Assembly: GCA_037126765.1 (NCBI GenBank)
Contig: JBBCBC010000017.1
Span: 22,001,916 to 22,065,915 of the forward strand
Direction: 5' to 3'
Length of the DNA stretch: 64,000 bases
Source of the DNA: Stenogyne calaminthoides
Lineage: Eukaryota > Streptophyta > Magnoliopsida > Lamiales > Lamiaceae
Shown: one piece after another, positions 41,999 to 55,120 of the stretch
How positions within the stretch are numbered: the stretch's first letter is position 1
How the letters are laid out: every line of letters begins with the position of its first letter
The notes under the pieces: generated by a model
What the model was told of the DNA's origin: nothing
Database searches by the model: none
The model's input: only the letters and a program-made list of their open reading frames with translations
Translations under genes and position numbers: made by a program

Positions 41999-44900
41999 TT
42001 AGTCTTCTTCAATCTCATCTTCTGGTACTTCCAAGCTGAACATCCCATAGTATCTCTTCTTCAATTCATCTCTTTTCTTGATGATTTCAGGGTTGTTTCC
42101 TGTTAAGCCTAGCTGAAGAGCATACTGAGCAATTTCCTGAGAGATGGCTGCTTCATTCACATAGCCATTTTCAAATCTAGGAGCCGGATACATGTATGGT
42201 CCTGGAGCCACAATCTGAGTGTTGCCTTCATCTGCCAGGTTGATCCATTTCTGCAGATACTCAGGATAGAATGTCAGCAAATATTCAATGAATGCCTCAT
42301 TCTTGTCTGAGTTGCTCCCTCTCCATTCTCTCAGAATCTCATAATAGAACCAGAAGGTTCTCTAGATTTCCTCTCATGCATCATTGATTGGTAAAGGCAT
42401 CCACTTATCAATGTTCGGCCATTTCTGAGTCTTCTCAGTACCTCTCCTCTTGCCAATGAACTTTCTGAATACACCCCTTCTCTTCTGCTCTTCTTCCTTT
42501 TTCTTCCTGATCAGTGGAGCACCTGAAACAGAAGTAGCAGTTCTTTTCTCTTTTTCAATCTGTAGGGCTTTCAGAGTCTTCTTTGTATTGAAGGTCTCTG
42601 GTTGTGTATCAGGTTCAGCTTCTTCAGTTTCTTCCTTAGAGTCATCAAAATCCACCACAAGCTTCCTTTGAATAGGTTTTGAAGCTTTTGCTTTATTTTT
42701 CCTCTCTTGTTCAACAAAAGCAACAACTTTTCTCTTCTCAGGTCTAGCTTGTTCTTCCCCTGCCTTGCTTGTTTCAATCTTTTTCCTGTCAAGCATCTTT
42801 TCTTGTGTGATTTCCTGAACAATCTGTTCTGATGTCTGAGTGAAGTCAGGTTCTTCAACTTGTTTGAACTTCAATTTCTCTGTGGCTTCAATCTCACTCA
42901 GAGCATCCAAGATCTTCTTTGCATCAACTTCTTCTCTGGCTTTCTTCTCCAAGATCTGTGCCAACAATTTATCCAATTGTCCTTTCGAACTTGGTCTTTC
43001 CCCCTTTTTGGCATCATACCTTGGGAGAAGTTGGTATAATGCAGTATCCATATGATATTGCTCTTTGCCTAAGCTCCGCACCTCCCCAACTAATTGATCA
43101 TGCTCATCTTCCAGCTTCATCATGTAGTTTTTTGCCACGGAAAATTCATCTGAAAGTGGAGCAAACTGTTTTGAGAAGGCTTCATGCATCATCTCTGTCA
43201 TTTTGGACATGAGCAGAGTGCTCATTTCCTCAACAGCAGTCTTGATCAAATGCTCATTCTTCTCAACCAGCTTGGCCTCAATATATGCAGTTTTGGTCTG
43301 GTATCTTTGCTCCATATTTGCATTGATGTTTGTCTTTACTCCATCAATCTTCTTATCCAGTGCAGTCATCTTGTCTGAGAGTGTTGTTTGAATTTGCAGT
43401 ATGTCAGATGATGAGCTCAGATTGTCCAACTTTTGAGTTTGAGCAGCCAAAATTTCCTCCATCAGAGTCACTTTCTCCACCACTGGTACCACCTTCTCCA
43501 GTTCATCCAGGATTGGGGTGAAATCAATCACTGGAGGTAATACAACTGTCTCCAACTGAGCTGGGTGCTCCAAACGAGCCTCAATCTGAATATCATAAAC
43601 AACAGAATTAAAGCTAGGTACTTCAGTAACTTCAGCATAATGTATAATAGTGCCAAAAGGTACCTGAAGAGTGCTAACTTCAGTCTGAGGTTGTCTGATA
43701 TCTGTCTGTTTAGCATCAGTTTCCTTCTCCGTGTGACTCTCAGTGTGTTTCTCTTTCTCAGCATCTTTCTGAAGTTCCTTTTCTTGCTCAGATTGCTTTT
43801 CTCCTTCACCTCCCTGATCCCCATCTTTTTCTTGATTATGAGAACTGGATGGATCAGTCGCTGTAGTCCTCCTTTCAGCTAATTTCTGTTTCACCAGTTC
43901 ATCAAAATCAGACACTTTCATCCTCAGCTTGGTTTTTCTGAAACCTGAGAACTCTGTTAGAGCAGCAGTCTCAGCACTCCACCAATCTTCTCCTCTGAAA
44001 GAGGCAATGTTCAGCATCTATGGGAGTGTCTGATTCAGGATATAAACCGTTGTCCTGAGCCTGAAGAAAATATCCTGAAGGTCAAGATAAGCATTCAGCT
44101 CAGGGTATCGGTCCAAGATAAACTGTTTCCCCTTGCTTCGCCATGTTGTTTCTTCTGCTTCACCTTTCTTCAATTCAGGGCTCTCTGGAATATCAGGCTC
44201 GAATTGGACGAGTTGAAGTGCTGAAGGGTCAAGAAATGGTTCTATCAGGAGAGTATCCAAACTCAGCAGATCCTGAAATTCTGTCTGCTCCTGAGGTCCT
44301 TTGAAAATCTCTTGAGATATTTTATCAGTGCTCAGGGAAGTTTCAAGTACCTCTGAGAATACATGTTCTTCAGTGTCCTACTCCTGAACATCTTTTACAA
44401 CTTGAGCAAGCACCTGAAGTGGAGATTCTCTTTCTTGCTGAGCTTCAGTTTGAGTTTCTTCGGTTTCACTGGCCTCTTTCTCTGCAATAGTTTGAAGTCT
44501 TTTTCTTTTCTGAGGAGCCAATGTCTTTTTCTTCAGTTTATCTCCAGTTTCCTTCTTGATCCTCAGAAGGTCATGAGATTGCTTCGTTATTTCCTCCTGT
44601 CATGAAGCCTCAGGATGTTTTACTGATGTTGTCCTGACAGGTTTCTAGACAATATCAGCAATCACAACATCATCCTGATCAGAATTTGAATCATCCTGAT
44701 CTTCAGATTCCTCCTGAATCATAGAGCTTTGGCTTCCTGATGGAGCAACCTTTCTTTTCTGAGATTTAGGCTTTTGGAACATGATCCGAGTCCTAGAAAA
44801 TTCTATTCCCGTCATTAGAAACATATTCTCCCAGGGCAAGGTTTCGATCAAAAAAGCTGTAGTTGAGTTTGGTGAAGAATGCAATCCACCAAGAATTTCA

Positions 44901-45492
44901 ACCAGTTGAAGTCCATAGAGGGTGAGTCCTCTATCGCAGCCATGAGCCTCAACTTATTCCTGCTCACCTTCTCCAGACTTCCAGATGTGTTCATCAAGCA
45001 TTTTGCAACAATGTCGATTAAAACTCGGTATTTGGGCTTTAAACACCGTTTGTGCAATGCACCTTTCAATTACACCTTGGTTTCTGCAAACCAGTCCAAA
45101 ATTTCTTGTTCTCTACCAGACATATATAATGTTGGGTCTTCTCCTTTATCACTTAATTCAAACTCAGAATTGATATCGTCTAAGGACAGTATTACCTGTT
45201 TAGAACAAACCACCTCTGTTTTTGATTTCGCATAAGTTCCAAAACTTAGCTACGACACCAGTCCTCCTCGTCCTCCTTCTCGAAGGTTAACCACAAATTG
45301 TAACACTTCTTGGGAGAGTTCGGATTCTGGCATATTGCTCACCAGTCGTGTCAATCCAGCCATCCGCAACATGTTTAGAGCCTCTTCTTCTACCTGGGTT
45401 ACCTTGTTGTCGATCATGGCTACTACATGTTCAAAGTACGACTTCTCTGTTTCTGCGAGGACTTTGATCATCGAGTAGTTAGGAAACTCCAT
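41999..45492 (-). pseudogene. Extra ORF downstream of pol in element E (position of the SIRE env-like ORF)
   Basis: A protein starts with MEFPNYSMIKVLAETEKSYF at 45492. The frame changes once near 44880, and stops interrupt it near 45250, 44645, 44018 and 42374. The longest open piece is 547 codons (44017-42374). The N-terminal third has an ordered region (LHKRCLKPKYRVLIDIVAKC, FNWLKFLVDCI). The middle is acidic and Gln/Glu-rich. A long coiled-coil-like segment follows (about 43500-42850), then a basic Lys-rich part and a short C-terminal block. SIRE elements carry an ORF here that has been called envelope-like. I see no clear membrane segment or signal peptide, so that name is not supported by this copy. 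Confidence 0.72.
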
Positions 45493-46088
45493 TATGATAG
45501 AAACAAAAGATTCTGGGTAGTGTTATGAAGGGTTTAAAGATTTGAAGATTTTGAGGATTTGGGAATTTTGATCGTTTAAATGTGAGAAATAAACGAATGA
45601 GGGCTAAGAGTTGGCTTATATATGATCTGTGAACTAAAGATCAATGGTTGTGATTAAATCTCAAAAATATAATGAAGGGTTGAGATTTAATCTGAGATTT
45701 AAAGAAAGTCTCGAGGAAAATATGGCTATTTTTGGCTATTTTCTGGACAATATGCAAGTAGCAGTTTATAGGTTGACAAATGGACGTTTCTCAGAAATCG
45801 AGGCGACTGTTTGTCTTTTTCAGTCAAAGACATTCCCGCTTTAAAAGTTCAGGTCTTTTGTCATTTATTTCAAATGATTACTGAGTAATCCCTTGTGTAA
45901 TAAATGCTTCTGACTTTAATGCATGTATCAATATAACTTCAGGATTATTTGAATACATAAACCGTACTGAATATTGATCCTGACAAAATTTGTCCTGAGT
46001 CTCAGTTTCCATCCTGAGAAAATTTTGTCCTGAGTTATTCCCCCTGAATAACTACATGCTCCTGAAGGACTTCTCCCTTCAGTGAATT

Positions 46089-49000
46089 TCATTCACCTGG
46101 ATCCAACATCCCTAATTCTACTGATAGTTCCTGAAATCTTGATTCATCCAAAGGTTTAGTCAGGATATCAGCCCTTTGTTTATCAGTATGAATTTTCTCC
46201 ATTCTGATGTCCTTCTTCTCAACATGATCTCTAATGAAGTGATGTCTGATATCAACATGCTTACATCTGGTGTGCAATACTGGATTTTGTGTAATAGCAA
46301 TTGCACTATTATTGTCACAAAATATAGGTACTTCATTAGCTATAATCTTATAATCCCTCAATTGTTGTTTGAGCCAAAGAATCTGTGCACAACAGCTTTC
46401 TGCAACCATGTATTCAACTTTAGTAGTACTGGTTGCTACTGAGGTCTGTTTCTTTGAAAACCATGATATCAGTTTACTTCTAAGAAATTGACAAGTTCCT
46501 GTAGTAGACTTCCTGTCAATTCTACATCCTCCATAATCAGCATCTGAATAACCAGTTAATTCAAGGTTATCATCAGCTGGATACCATAATCCCCTATTCA
46601 CAGTGTCTTTAAGATATTTCAAAATCTTTTTGGCAGCTTCCATGTGACTAGTCTTAGGATTAGCTTGGTACCTTGCGCATATCCCAACTGCAAATGTAAT
46701 ATCAGGCCTACTAGCAATGATCCAATGATCCCTCTATAATCAGTGTGATTTACTGATTTGCCTTCAGGATCAGGATCCATCTTGTAGTTAGTATTCATAG
46801 AAATTCTATCTGTATTGCAATTCTGTACACCATACTTAACAATTAGATCTCTGGTGTATTTTGCTTGATTGATGAAAATTCCTTCCTTAGTTTGTTTCAC
46901 CTGAAGTCCAAGAAAGAAATTCATCTCCCTCATCATAGACATCTCCAACTTTCCTTTCATCAGAGTTGAGAACTTCTCACACATCTGATGATTTGGAGAA
47001 CCAAATATGATATCATCCACATAAATCTAAACTAGTAAGATATCCTTCCAATCTTCTATCCTGAACAAAGTTCTATCAACAGTTCCTTTGATAAAACCAT
47101 GGTCAGTAAGAAATTTAGAAAGTGTATCATACCATGCTCTGGGTGCTTGTTTAAGACCATACAAGGCTTTCCTGAGCCTGTAAACTTGGTCATCCTGACA
47201 AAATCCTGGAGGTTGTTCCACATAAACCTCTTCTTTAAGCACACCATTCAGAAATGCACTTTTCACATCCATTTGATAGACTGTGAATTTCATGTGGGCA
47301 GCATATGCAAGAAACATTCTGATGGCTTCTAGTCTTGAAACAGGTGCAAAGGTTTCATCATAGTCCAAGCCTTCTTCTTAGGAGTAACCTTGTGCAACTA
47401 GCCTTGCCTTGTTTCTTACAATGTTGTTGTTTTCATCTCTCTTATTCTTGAACACCCACTTAGTTCCAATCACATTGTGTCTCTTAGGTCTGTCCACTAG
47501 CTCCCAAACTTCATTTCTTGTGAATTGATTCAGCTCTTCTTGCATAGCAGTAATCCAGAAAGAATCTTGAAGAGCTTCTTCAATTTCAGTAGGTTCTTTT
47601 TCAGATAGGAAGCAGCAGAATAGAGCACTTTCACCATGGAACCTTCTTGTTTTAACTCCTTCTGATAGATCACCCACAATCTGACTTGTAGGATGACTAT
47701 CCAACCATCTTCTCCTGGATGTTCCCCCTTCAGTAGTGTCCTCAACATCAGAAATGTTAAGTTCAGGTATTTCATTAAATTCAGGGAACAACAGAAAAGG
47801 AGAGAGTGAATCATCTTCCTCAGGGAAAATTCCATTCAGAACATTGTCAGAGACATTTGTTCCCCTTTGGTTGATAGATTCAGAGTTTGCCTCAGCTGTG
47901 ACCACATCTTCATCGGCATTACATACCTGAGTCTGAACTGGTGTATGTTCAGATTGGTCAGCTTCAGTGTGTTGACTTTCCTTCATTGGAGAATTTCCAT
48001 CCTGAGTCCCACCATCCTGAGTATTTCCATCCTGAGTTTCCTTATCTGAGTCTGATTCACTCCATTCATAGAAAGTGATTGACTCCTTCTTTTCAGGCTC
48101 AAAGGATGTTTTATCATTCTTTTTTAGGCTAAGTCTAGTGATTCTCTTGGTCAAATCTCCTGAGTCATGTTCCTGTTTCTTCTGAACACAAGTAGATTCA
48201 TCAAAAACAACATGAGGTGTTTCTTCCACAATAAGAGTCCTACAGTTGTAAACTCTGAAGGCTTTACTGACTTCAGAATATCCTAAGAATATCCCTTCAT
48301 TAGCTTTGCTATCAAAAGTTTTCAACTGATCTTTACCATTATTGTGTATGAAACACTTGCAACCAAACACACAAAAGAAAGAAACAAGAGGCTTCCTTTC
48401 ATTCCACAGCTCATAAAGTGTTTTGCCTTGATTCTTGGTCAGCATGGATCTGTTCTGAGAGTAGCATGCAGTGTTGATAGCTTCAGCCCAAAATCTCTTA
48501 GGAATGTCAGCTTCAGCAATCATTATTCTTGCAGCTTCTTTCAGAGTCCAATTTCTTCTTTCAGCAACACCATTTTGTTGTGGGGTCCTTGATGTTTCAT
48601 GAGCTATTCCACTTGCTGCACAATAATCAGATATAATATGGTTGATAAATTCAGTGCCTTTATCTAATCTGATTTTGACCACACTCAGATTCTTTTCAGT
48701 ACTGAGTCTTTTCAGTAATTCTGGCAGTTTTGTCTGAGTCTCTTTCTTACTGTGTAAGAATATGACACATGTGTATCTAGAGTAGTCATCAACTACCACA
48801 AGTGTATATTTCATGCCATTGGTGCTCACATGTGTTACTGGACCAAAGAGATCCATATGTAACAATTGTAGTCTGTCAGTAGAGATTTCTACTTTGCTTT
48901 TGAATGATGCTATGATTTGTTTTCCTTTCTGACAGGCATCACATACATGATCTTTACTGAACACTTCATTGGGTAACCCTCTCACAAGTGCTAATCTTGC

Positions 49001-49513
49001 AAGTTTGTTCAGGGTTTTGAAGTTTAAGTGATTCAGCCTTTTATGCCACAGCCAACTGGTATCAGTAGAACTTTTTGCAACCAAACATGTATCTTTAGGA
49101 GATAATTTCCAATCAGCAAGATACACATTTTCTTTTCTAGTACCAGTCAGTAATGTTTGTTGTGAAGCATCATCTTTCACATAACATAAGTTCTTTGAGA
49201 ACTCAACACTGAATCCTTTGTCACAGAATTGACTGATTGAAAGCAAGTTATGTTTTAAACCAGAAACATATGAAACACCATGGATATGAATAGAATCAAC
49301 TTCAAGAGTTCCATATCCTTCAGTCTGTCGTTTGGAATTGTCTCCCAATGTAATCTGAGGGCCTTTTTGCTCAACATAGTCAGTGAGTAATTGTTTATAT
49401 CCTGTCATATGTCTTGAACATCCACTGTCCAGATACCATGCAGCAGGAGCCAATTCATTTCCACTCATCAGGGCTATGTTGTCTTCATTCAGCTCAGTGC
49501 CCTTTTCCTTCAC
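46089..49513 (-). pseudogene. pol: Element E pol: protease, integrase, reverse transcriptase, RNase H
   Basis: Order on the minus strand: protease AAWYLDSGCSRHMTGYK (about 49440), GAG-pre-integrase LWHKRLNHLNFKTLNKL and integrase CDACQKGKQ. The core follows with Asp in MDLFGPV, Asp in IRLDKGTEF and Glu in QQNGVAERRN. A Ser/Thr/Glu-rich linker leads to RT (WVFKNKRDENNNIVRNKARL, VYQMDVKSAFLNG, YVDDIIFG near 47020) and RNase H (GYSDADYGG, TKVEYMVAE, PIFCDNNSAI). A stop at 47378 follows GYS, a stop near 47027 precedes YVDD, and a frameshift near 46690 precedes the RNase H. The pol end is TGA near 46089. Confidence 0.93.
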
Positions 49514-49525
49514 CTGAAAAACAGA

Positions 49526-51973
49526 TCAGGTCTTAGGTACCCATTTGGTGTAGAGTCCTACCAGGTTAGTTGTACCTTTTGGAACCCAAATCTGCCTGAT
49601 AACTCTAATTACTTTAGAGTGGCTGATTTGTCTCCCATAAACATCTACATACACATTCACCACCCTAGGTGTCTTGGCAGTACCTTGTGTATGAGTGTCA
49701 GCCTTAGCATGAACATGAGCCTTAGAGTTCTTCTTGGGTTCAAACCTCTTGTTCCAATGCTTTGGTCTTGGTGCAGCTGGTCTCTGTCTCTGCTGACTTG
49801 AGTTCAGGAAACCTTTACCCTTAGGCAAGTGGGGTTTAGGTTGCCTGTACTGAAATTGTGGTCTTTCAGTATTTTGAGGACTTGGTCTTTTCAGTTGAGA
49901 ATATCTCTGCTGAGTGTTTCTCTTCTGAAAATTCCTCTGATGGTTCAGTGCAGATCTCTTCAGGTTGGTATTCTTAGCCTGAGACTTTGAAGTACTGGCC
50001 TGAAAATTTCCTACTGAGTGTTCAGGTTTTCTAGCCTTTTCCTGAGGTTTGAGCTTTCTTACCTGAACCTTCAGCTTTTCTGAAACCATAGGTCCTTTAC
50101 CCTTGTCTAAAACTCGGGGTTGTTCTTCAGTAAGAAGATTAGTACATACCACCGGTTTAACAAAGACAGTCTTAGTGCTACTAGCAGAAGCAGCATTCAG
50201 AAAACCTTGTGAGGTTCCCCCTGGATTATATCCCAATCCAGTCTTTATAGTTGCAGGTCTTTGATAACTTTGAATTTCATCTATTACTTTAGATGCAGAA
50301 TTCAATAGATCCAACTTTCTCTGCGCACTATCCTCACTTTTCTTTAGAGTTTCATGCTTCTCAAAGAGGTCATTGAACTTCAGTTCTGATAAGCTGATTT
50401 TCCTCAGTGGATTTCTCTAATTTTCCATTCAGGATCTCTATCACTTTCTCTTTTTCTGAGAGTTGTACTTTCAGAACATCTAGTTCATCAGTAGTTCCCA
50501 TTAATTGAGAAGTAATCTCAGCAGTATTAGTGTCTTTCCACTTCATATTCTCAGCAGTCAGTTCCTTGTTCTGCTCTTGAGTTTCTATGAGCAGTTCTTG
50601 TAACAAAGAATAGTCCTTCATAAGATTCTCAAAAGAATCCATCAAGTCAAAGTTACTGGTTACAGATGAACTTGATAACTCAGGTGCTTGTGTAGGAGCA
50701 ACAACAGAGACAGAAGAATTTACCTACTCCATAGCAACAAGGCAAACATCATCACTGTCACTATCTGAGAATATCTCATCTGAAGAGCTGGATCCTTCTT
50801 CAGATTGTTCTTCTTCTTCAGCAATCATAGCCTTCTTGCTGGAGATCTTTCTGTCTCTCTTGGCTTGTCTCTCCTTTCTTTCTTTGGCACTTAGCTCAGG
50901 ACAATCATATTGGAAGTGACCATTCTTTTGGCAGTTATAGCATATGTTGGTATCATCATCCTGATCACTTTCCTCTTTGGTCTTGGAGTCCTTCTTTCTG
51001 GATGAGAAACCTTCAGCTTTGTGGTCCTTCATTTTCTCAGTGGATCTGTCCTCAGCTTCTGAGTTATTCCTGTTTTTGTACCTGTTGTTCCTGTAATATT
51101 TCTTGTATTTTCCATATCTGCTATTTAGTCTTTCAAACCTCCTTGCCAACAGTACTAGCTTATCCTTTTGCTCATCCTGATTTTTAGCATGTGAGTTATT
51201 AGACTCTCTAGCTTTACAGGATTTCTCTTTGGCTTTGAAAGACACATTCTTGCTAGATGAAGATTTATCTTTGCTATCAGATTTCTTAGTTTTTTTATCA
51301 ATCACAAACTCATAAGCTTTCAGTTCAGAGAAAACTTGTTGGTATGGCATGGAATAAATATTCTTGGTGTTTTCAATCACCACAGCATGTATATCTCATT
51401 TCTTAGACAATCCTCTAAGAATTTTCAGTGCCACATCTCTCTGTGGGTATCTTTTCCCAAGAGCATTCAGATCATTCATAATGCTAGTGAATCTGACTTC
51501 CAGTTTGCAATGGATTCACCATCTTCCATTTCAAAGCTGTCAAACTTTCCAATAGCAACAGAAAGTTTGTTTTCTTTAATATGATCTATGCCTTGACACA
51601 TGATAGCAAGTGTGTCCCATATTTCTTTGGCAATTTCACAGTGAGAAATCATCCCCATAACACCATCATCAATAGTGCTATATAGAGTATCTTTAGCAAT
51701 GTAGTCCAAATTGACTAACTTTCTCTCATCAGGAGTAAGTTGATCATCAGGTTTTAGAAATTCATCTCTGGGATCATTCCTCTCAGTATCAGTAATTCTG
51801 GGATTCACAACAGTGTATTTGAATGGTCCTTCAGAAACCACTCTCCACATTCTTTCATGATTAGAATACAGATGTGCCTGCATTCTCAATCTCCATAGGT
51901 CATAGCTCTCAACAGAGAACATAGGAAGTTTCTTAGAAGGCATGATGAACTGAGCCTTGTAAGATATCAGCAA
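49526..51973 (-). pseudogene. gag: Element E gag, frameshifted
   Basis: The first ATG in frame is at 51973, but MPSKKLPMFSVESYDLWRL at 51943 is the likelier start. The UBN2-type domain covers about 51940-51250, with a frameshift near 51480. The CCHC knuckle CYNCQKNGHFQYDC (about 50950-50905) is intact. A stop near 50724 interrupts the protein; the frame continues through a coiled coil (50645-50370), changes near 50330, and ends in a basic Gln/Pro/Lys-rich tail with WVPKT and a TGA at 49528-49526. In this element the pol frame is in phase with gag beyond that TGA. Confidence 0.88.
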
Positions 51974-52053
51974 TAAGATCTATTCAGTAGACCACCAAAA
52001 TTTTTCAGCAAATAGATTATGGCTACCAAAGCAAGTGGTCATAATGAACCACT

Positions 52054-52065
52054 GCTCTGATACCA
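52054..52065 (-). promoter_or_regulatory. Primer binding site of element E
   Basis: The minus strand reads TGGTATCAGAGC two bases from the 5' LTR. It is a tRNA-Met type site. Confidence 0.9.
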
Positions 52066-52067
52066 CT

Positions 52068-53831
52068 TGTTGGTCCCGGTGCAAACGAGTCTCGCATTGT
52101 TAGGGGGGGGGAATACACGTATTCAGTGATTTTTAAAACTATTTCTTACTGAGATCAGATGGGTCAGGATGTCCTGAGAATTTTGCCCTGAGAAGCACAA
52201 ATCGCCCTGAGTCAAAGTCTACTGAGACAATGATCCTGAGCAGCTTTCAGAAACTTCAGATTAGCCCAACTGATCCTGAGTTTTATCAGAGATCCTGAGA
52301 AGCTTGGATCAGATAATTATCTTACTGAATACTCAATAGAGTTGGTTCAGTTTGGTAACTATCTGTTCTAGCTACTCAAGAGTGCGGAATGGTTTGCCCT
52401 AAGTTTATACTCATTTTAGCTTGCTGAAAATCTCTTCTTTTAATAAAATAATGGTTAAGGCTGTGAATCAGTTAATGCACATTCAGTGGATTGATTCCAA
52501 CTGAGTATCAAGAAAACAGTATGCTTTCAGTAAAAATATGCAACAAATAGTATGCAGTACAGAAAGCAAACAACACAGCAATTATAGTGGTTCAGAAACT
52601 CAAGCTCCTACGTCCACTCTCTCTGATATTCAGAGAAATTCCTTAACACACTTCTCCTAAAGATTTCAGGCTGACTCACTACAGCTTACTAACTTCTCTA
52701 CCTTGAGTTTTCTGGCTGACTCACTGCAGCTTACTAACTTAACACACACAAGTTTTCAGACTACCACAAGTAGCTTATTAACTTCTCCTCTAGAGTTTTC
52801 TGGCTGAACTCAACTGCAGCTTACTCACTTTTTACAACACTAACTCACCAATAATTTACACACACTCAAACTACCTTATCAAAGGGTTTGGGTTTGGTTG
52901 GTTTCCAACTAGGGTGAGATATCCTTTACAATAAGAACAAATGCAAAGGTTAGGATATCTCTACTAAGCTTTGGATATATCTATCAAATCTAGGCTTAGT
53001 GTAATGAGCTCTCTTCAATGTGAAACACTTGGGAAATCTTAGGTTTTTCGAGTGCTTCAATTTGCAAGAATACGAATGAGCTCTGGAGTTGCTTTGATTT
53101 CCTGTAACCTCTCAATGGTGAAGGTCACTGGTATTTATAGGCAACTTTTCCAAGGTCACTCTTTGAAAAACTATCCATTGGAAGAGATAGGATTAAGAGT
53201 TTCCTATTCTGGTTATTGATGAACGACTATTTTGTGGTTTGAACACACCCATGCATGTTTTAGGAAATATGCAGCCATGTAGCCAATAACCAATTTCTGT
53301 GAACTGAAAAATATCAGTCTGACATTTCTTCAGTGAGATGTTGCTTTCAGTGTCAGTAGAGTACGTTACTGTTGCCTCCTCATTGGTTTAAATCTTCTTT
53401 TGAACAAAGACAAACAAAACGGCTCTTTTTAAGTTGACCTTTCTGATCTGATATGTTCCTTAATGTCCACAAATGTCTAACATTCTGTTTGTTTGTACTA
53501 GGAATGAACATACACTATTTCATTAATATAGTGGTTCAGGGTCCTTTTTGATCAGTACACAAACAGTCTTCAGGATCTTCGGGTCTTCAGGATTTTTCAA
53601 TCTTCAGGATTCTTCTGATTCTTCTGAGTCTTCAGGATATTTCTGATTCTTCAGTATACAAAAAAAACATCTTAATCTATATCTGCTGACTATACATGAT
53701 GCAGATAATCCTGATTCCTAATATCTATTGAAACCTGATCCTGATTCTATACTATCAAGATGTCCTGATACATGTCATATTCAGGGGTTTTGGGATCTAA
53801 TCAAAATCTTTATTAAATTCATCTTCCAACA
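52068..53831 (-). repeat. 5' LTR of element E (1764 bp)
   Basis: It matches the 3' LTR closely, with TG...CA ends and a minus-strand TATA box (CTATAAATAC) near 53128-53137. Confidence 0.95.
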
Positions 53832-54061
53832 CTATATTCTCTAAATAAAGACATTAAAGTAACTTTAATCTTATTACCAATCTCTTCCGGCTTAGGATAT
53901 ACATCATCATCACCCATGCCTATATGTCTAGTAGGAAATAAATAATTATAATACATATTTAACAATACTATTAATACATCCAATCTTACTCTAGGATCAA
54001 ATACTTTAGCAACCAAGAATAGATCGAGAATATGTGTAAAATATTTATTCCATTTTTTGCA
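53832..54061 (-). pseudogene. hAT transposase, segment upstream of the dimerisation domain
   Basis: The frame has CKKWNKYFTHILDLFLVAKV and FDPRVRLDVLIVLLNMYY, the conserved region before the hAT C-terminal domain, and reads into SLFREYS at the element E border. Its upstream end at 54061 is cut by element F. Bases 54057-54061 (TTGCA) should be half of the F target duplication. Confidence 0.83.
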
Positions 54062-54651
54062 TGTTGTACCCGGTTTTGTTACCGGCGAACAAGCAAACAA
54101 TTTAGTAATGTTCCGATCAATACCACGACGAAAGCAATAAATGACAAGTGATTTGATTCCCCAGTTCGTCTTTGGAATAGACTACGTTTGGGGGCACCAA
54201 GCCAGGATTTGTACTATATAATCTATGCCTAGAGTACTAAGATTTTGATCCTTTACAATGTGAATTACAAGTTATATTTATAGACCCAAATCTAGGGCTA
54301 CAGTCTTCGTGGACTTTCTCTCGTGGGCTGATTAGGGCTTCCTTCCTTGCTCCGCAAGTCGCGCTCACGGATATGCTTTCCCTGGTTACATCCCGAGAAA
54401 TTCGCCTCACCATAACTGCCCGAATCTTGTCCATATTTATCTCTAACCGAAGTCGTGACTTCTTCGACCGCGATGTCCGATTCTTTCAAGTCGATCTGCG
54501 ACTTCTTTGCTATGTCAAGCCGCTAGTGACCTTCCGAGACTTCAAAGTCGCCTCCTGCCTTGCTCCAGCTGGATGAAGTCGGATAACAAGCTAAACATGA
54601 GATTGCCCAATCACAAGCCTCCATTAGGTCGGGTTATTTCCCCGTACAATA
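54062..54651 (-). repeat. 3' LTR of element F (about 590 bp)
   Basis: On the plus strand it begins TGTTGTACCCGG, like the reverse complement of the element D LTR end. It shares CCCAGTTCGTCT and GGGGGCACCAAGCCAGG with that LTR. A minus-strand TATA box (CTATAAATATAAC) lies near 54274-54286. The other end reads CGTACAATA where CA is expected, followed by a purine tract on the minus strand (CTTGAGGGGCAAT). Confidence 0.85.
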
Positions 54652-55120
54652 ATTGCCCCTCAAGATGAGGTCGCGAGCTCGCTTCGGGATCTTATCTTGA
54701 ACCATTGATATTTGTCGACCTACGGAAAGCCGATCTTGGGATTTGTGTCCAAGTCAAGTCTCTGTCCTTGGGGAGCCGTATGGTCGCCTAGGTTTCCCTA
54801 ATCGGTGTGACAAGTGACAGGATGGTAATGATGGTGCGGCAGGCTGAGGACGTTTCAAGCCGCGAGTTTGCCCAATCGGCGATCGCGTGCTTCCTACGCG
54901 TCGCCCACGTCGCCCTAATTTCTGCGGGGGTCCCCAAGAATTTCAAATTTATACTTTCGACCCTTTGCCTCTTTATAAATAGGTCTAGGGTTCCTCCATA
55001 AAACCCTTCCTCCTTTCTGTCTCTCAAAAATCAGACCCGAACTTCCGCACCCGTCTTTCCGGCTATTCTCCAGAGACCCGGCAGTTCTTTAGGTAACCAT
55101 CTTTTCCTAATTTCACGTCA
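54652..55120 (+). promoter_or_regulatory. Upstream region and TATA box of the element F antisense gene
   Basis: The region is homologous to 24274-24597 in element D. A TATA box (TATAAATAG) stands at 54974-54982, about 147 bp before the ATG at 55121. It is followed by a CT-rich leader with CTAGGGTTCC. Two other copies of the gene have a TATA box at a similar distance. Confidence 0.68.

Larger units (their letters stand above)
40027..53831 (-). mobile_element. Element E: complete SIRE-type Ty1/copia retrotransposon (13,805 bp)
   Basis: The LTRs at 52068-53831 (5') and 40027-41780 (3') have TGTTGG...CCAACA ends and are flanked by CTATA (40022-40026 and 53832-53836). Minus-strand order: tRNA-Met primer site, gag, pol (protease, integrase, RT, RNase H), a spacer without genes (45493-46088), a 3.5-kb extra ORF region, then a polypurine tract. 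Compared by eye over the first 500 bp, the LTRs differ at only a few percent of sites. The size and the extra ORF after pol fit the SIRE lineage. All ORFs carry stops or frameshifts. Confidence 0.95.

Noticed and set aside
42374..44017. 547-codon coiled-coil protein as a possible host gene
   Set aside because: It lies between the LTRs of element E, in sense orientation after pol and in one frame with further fragments up to 44884 and down to 41999.
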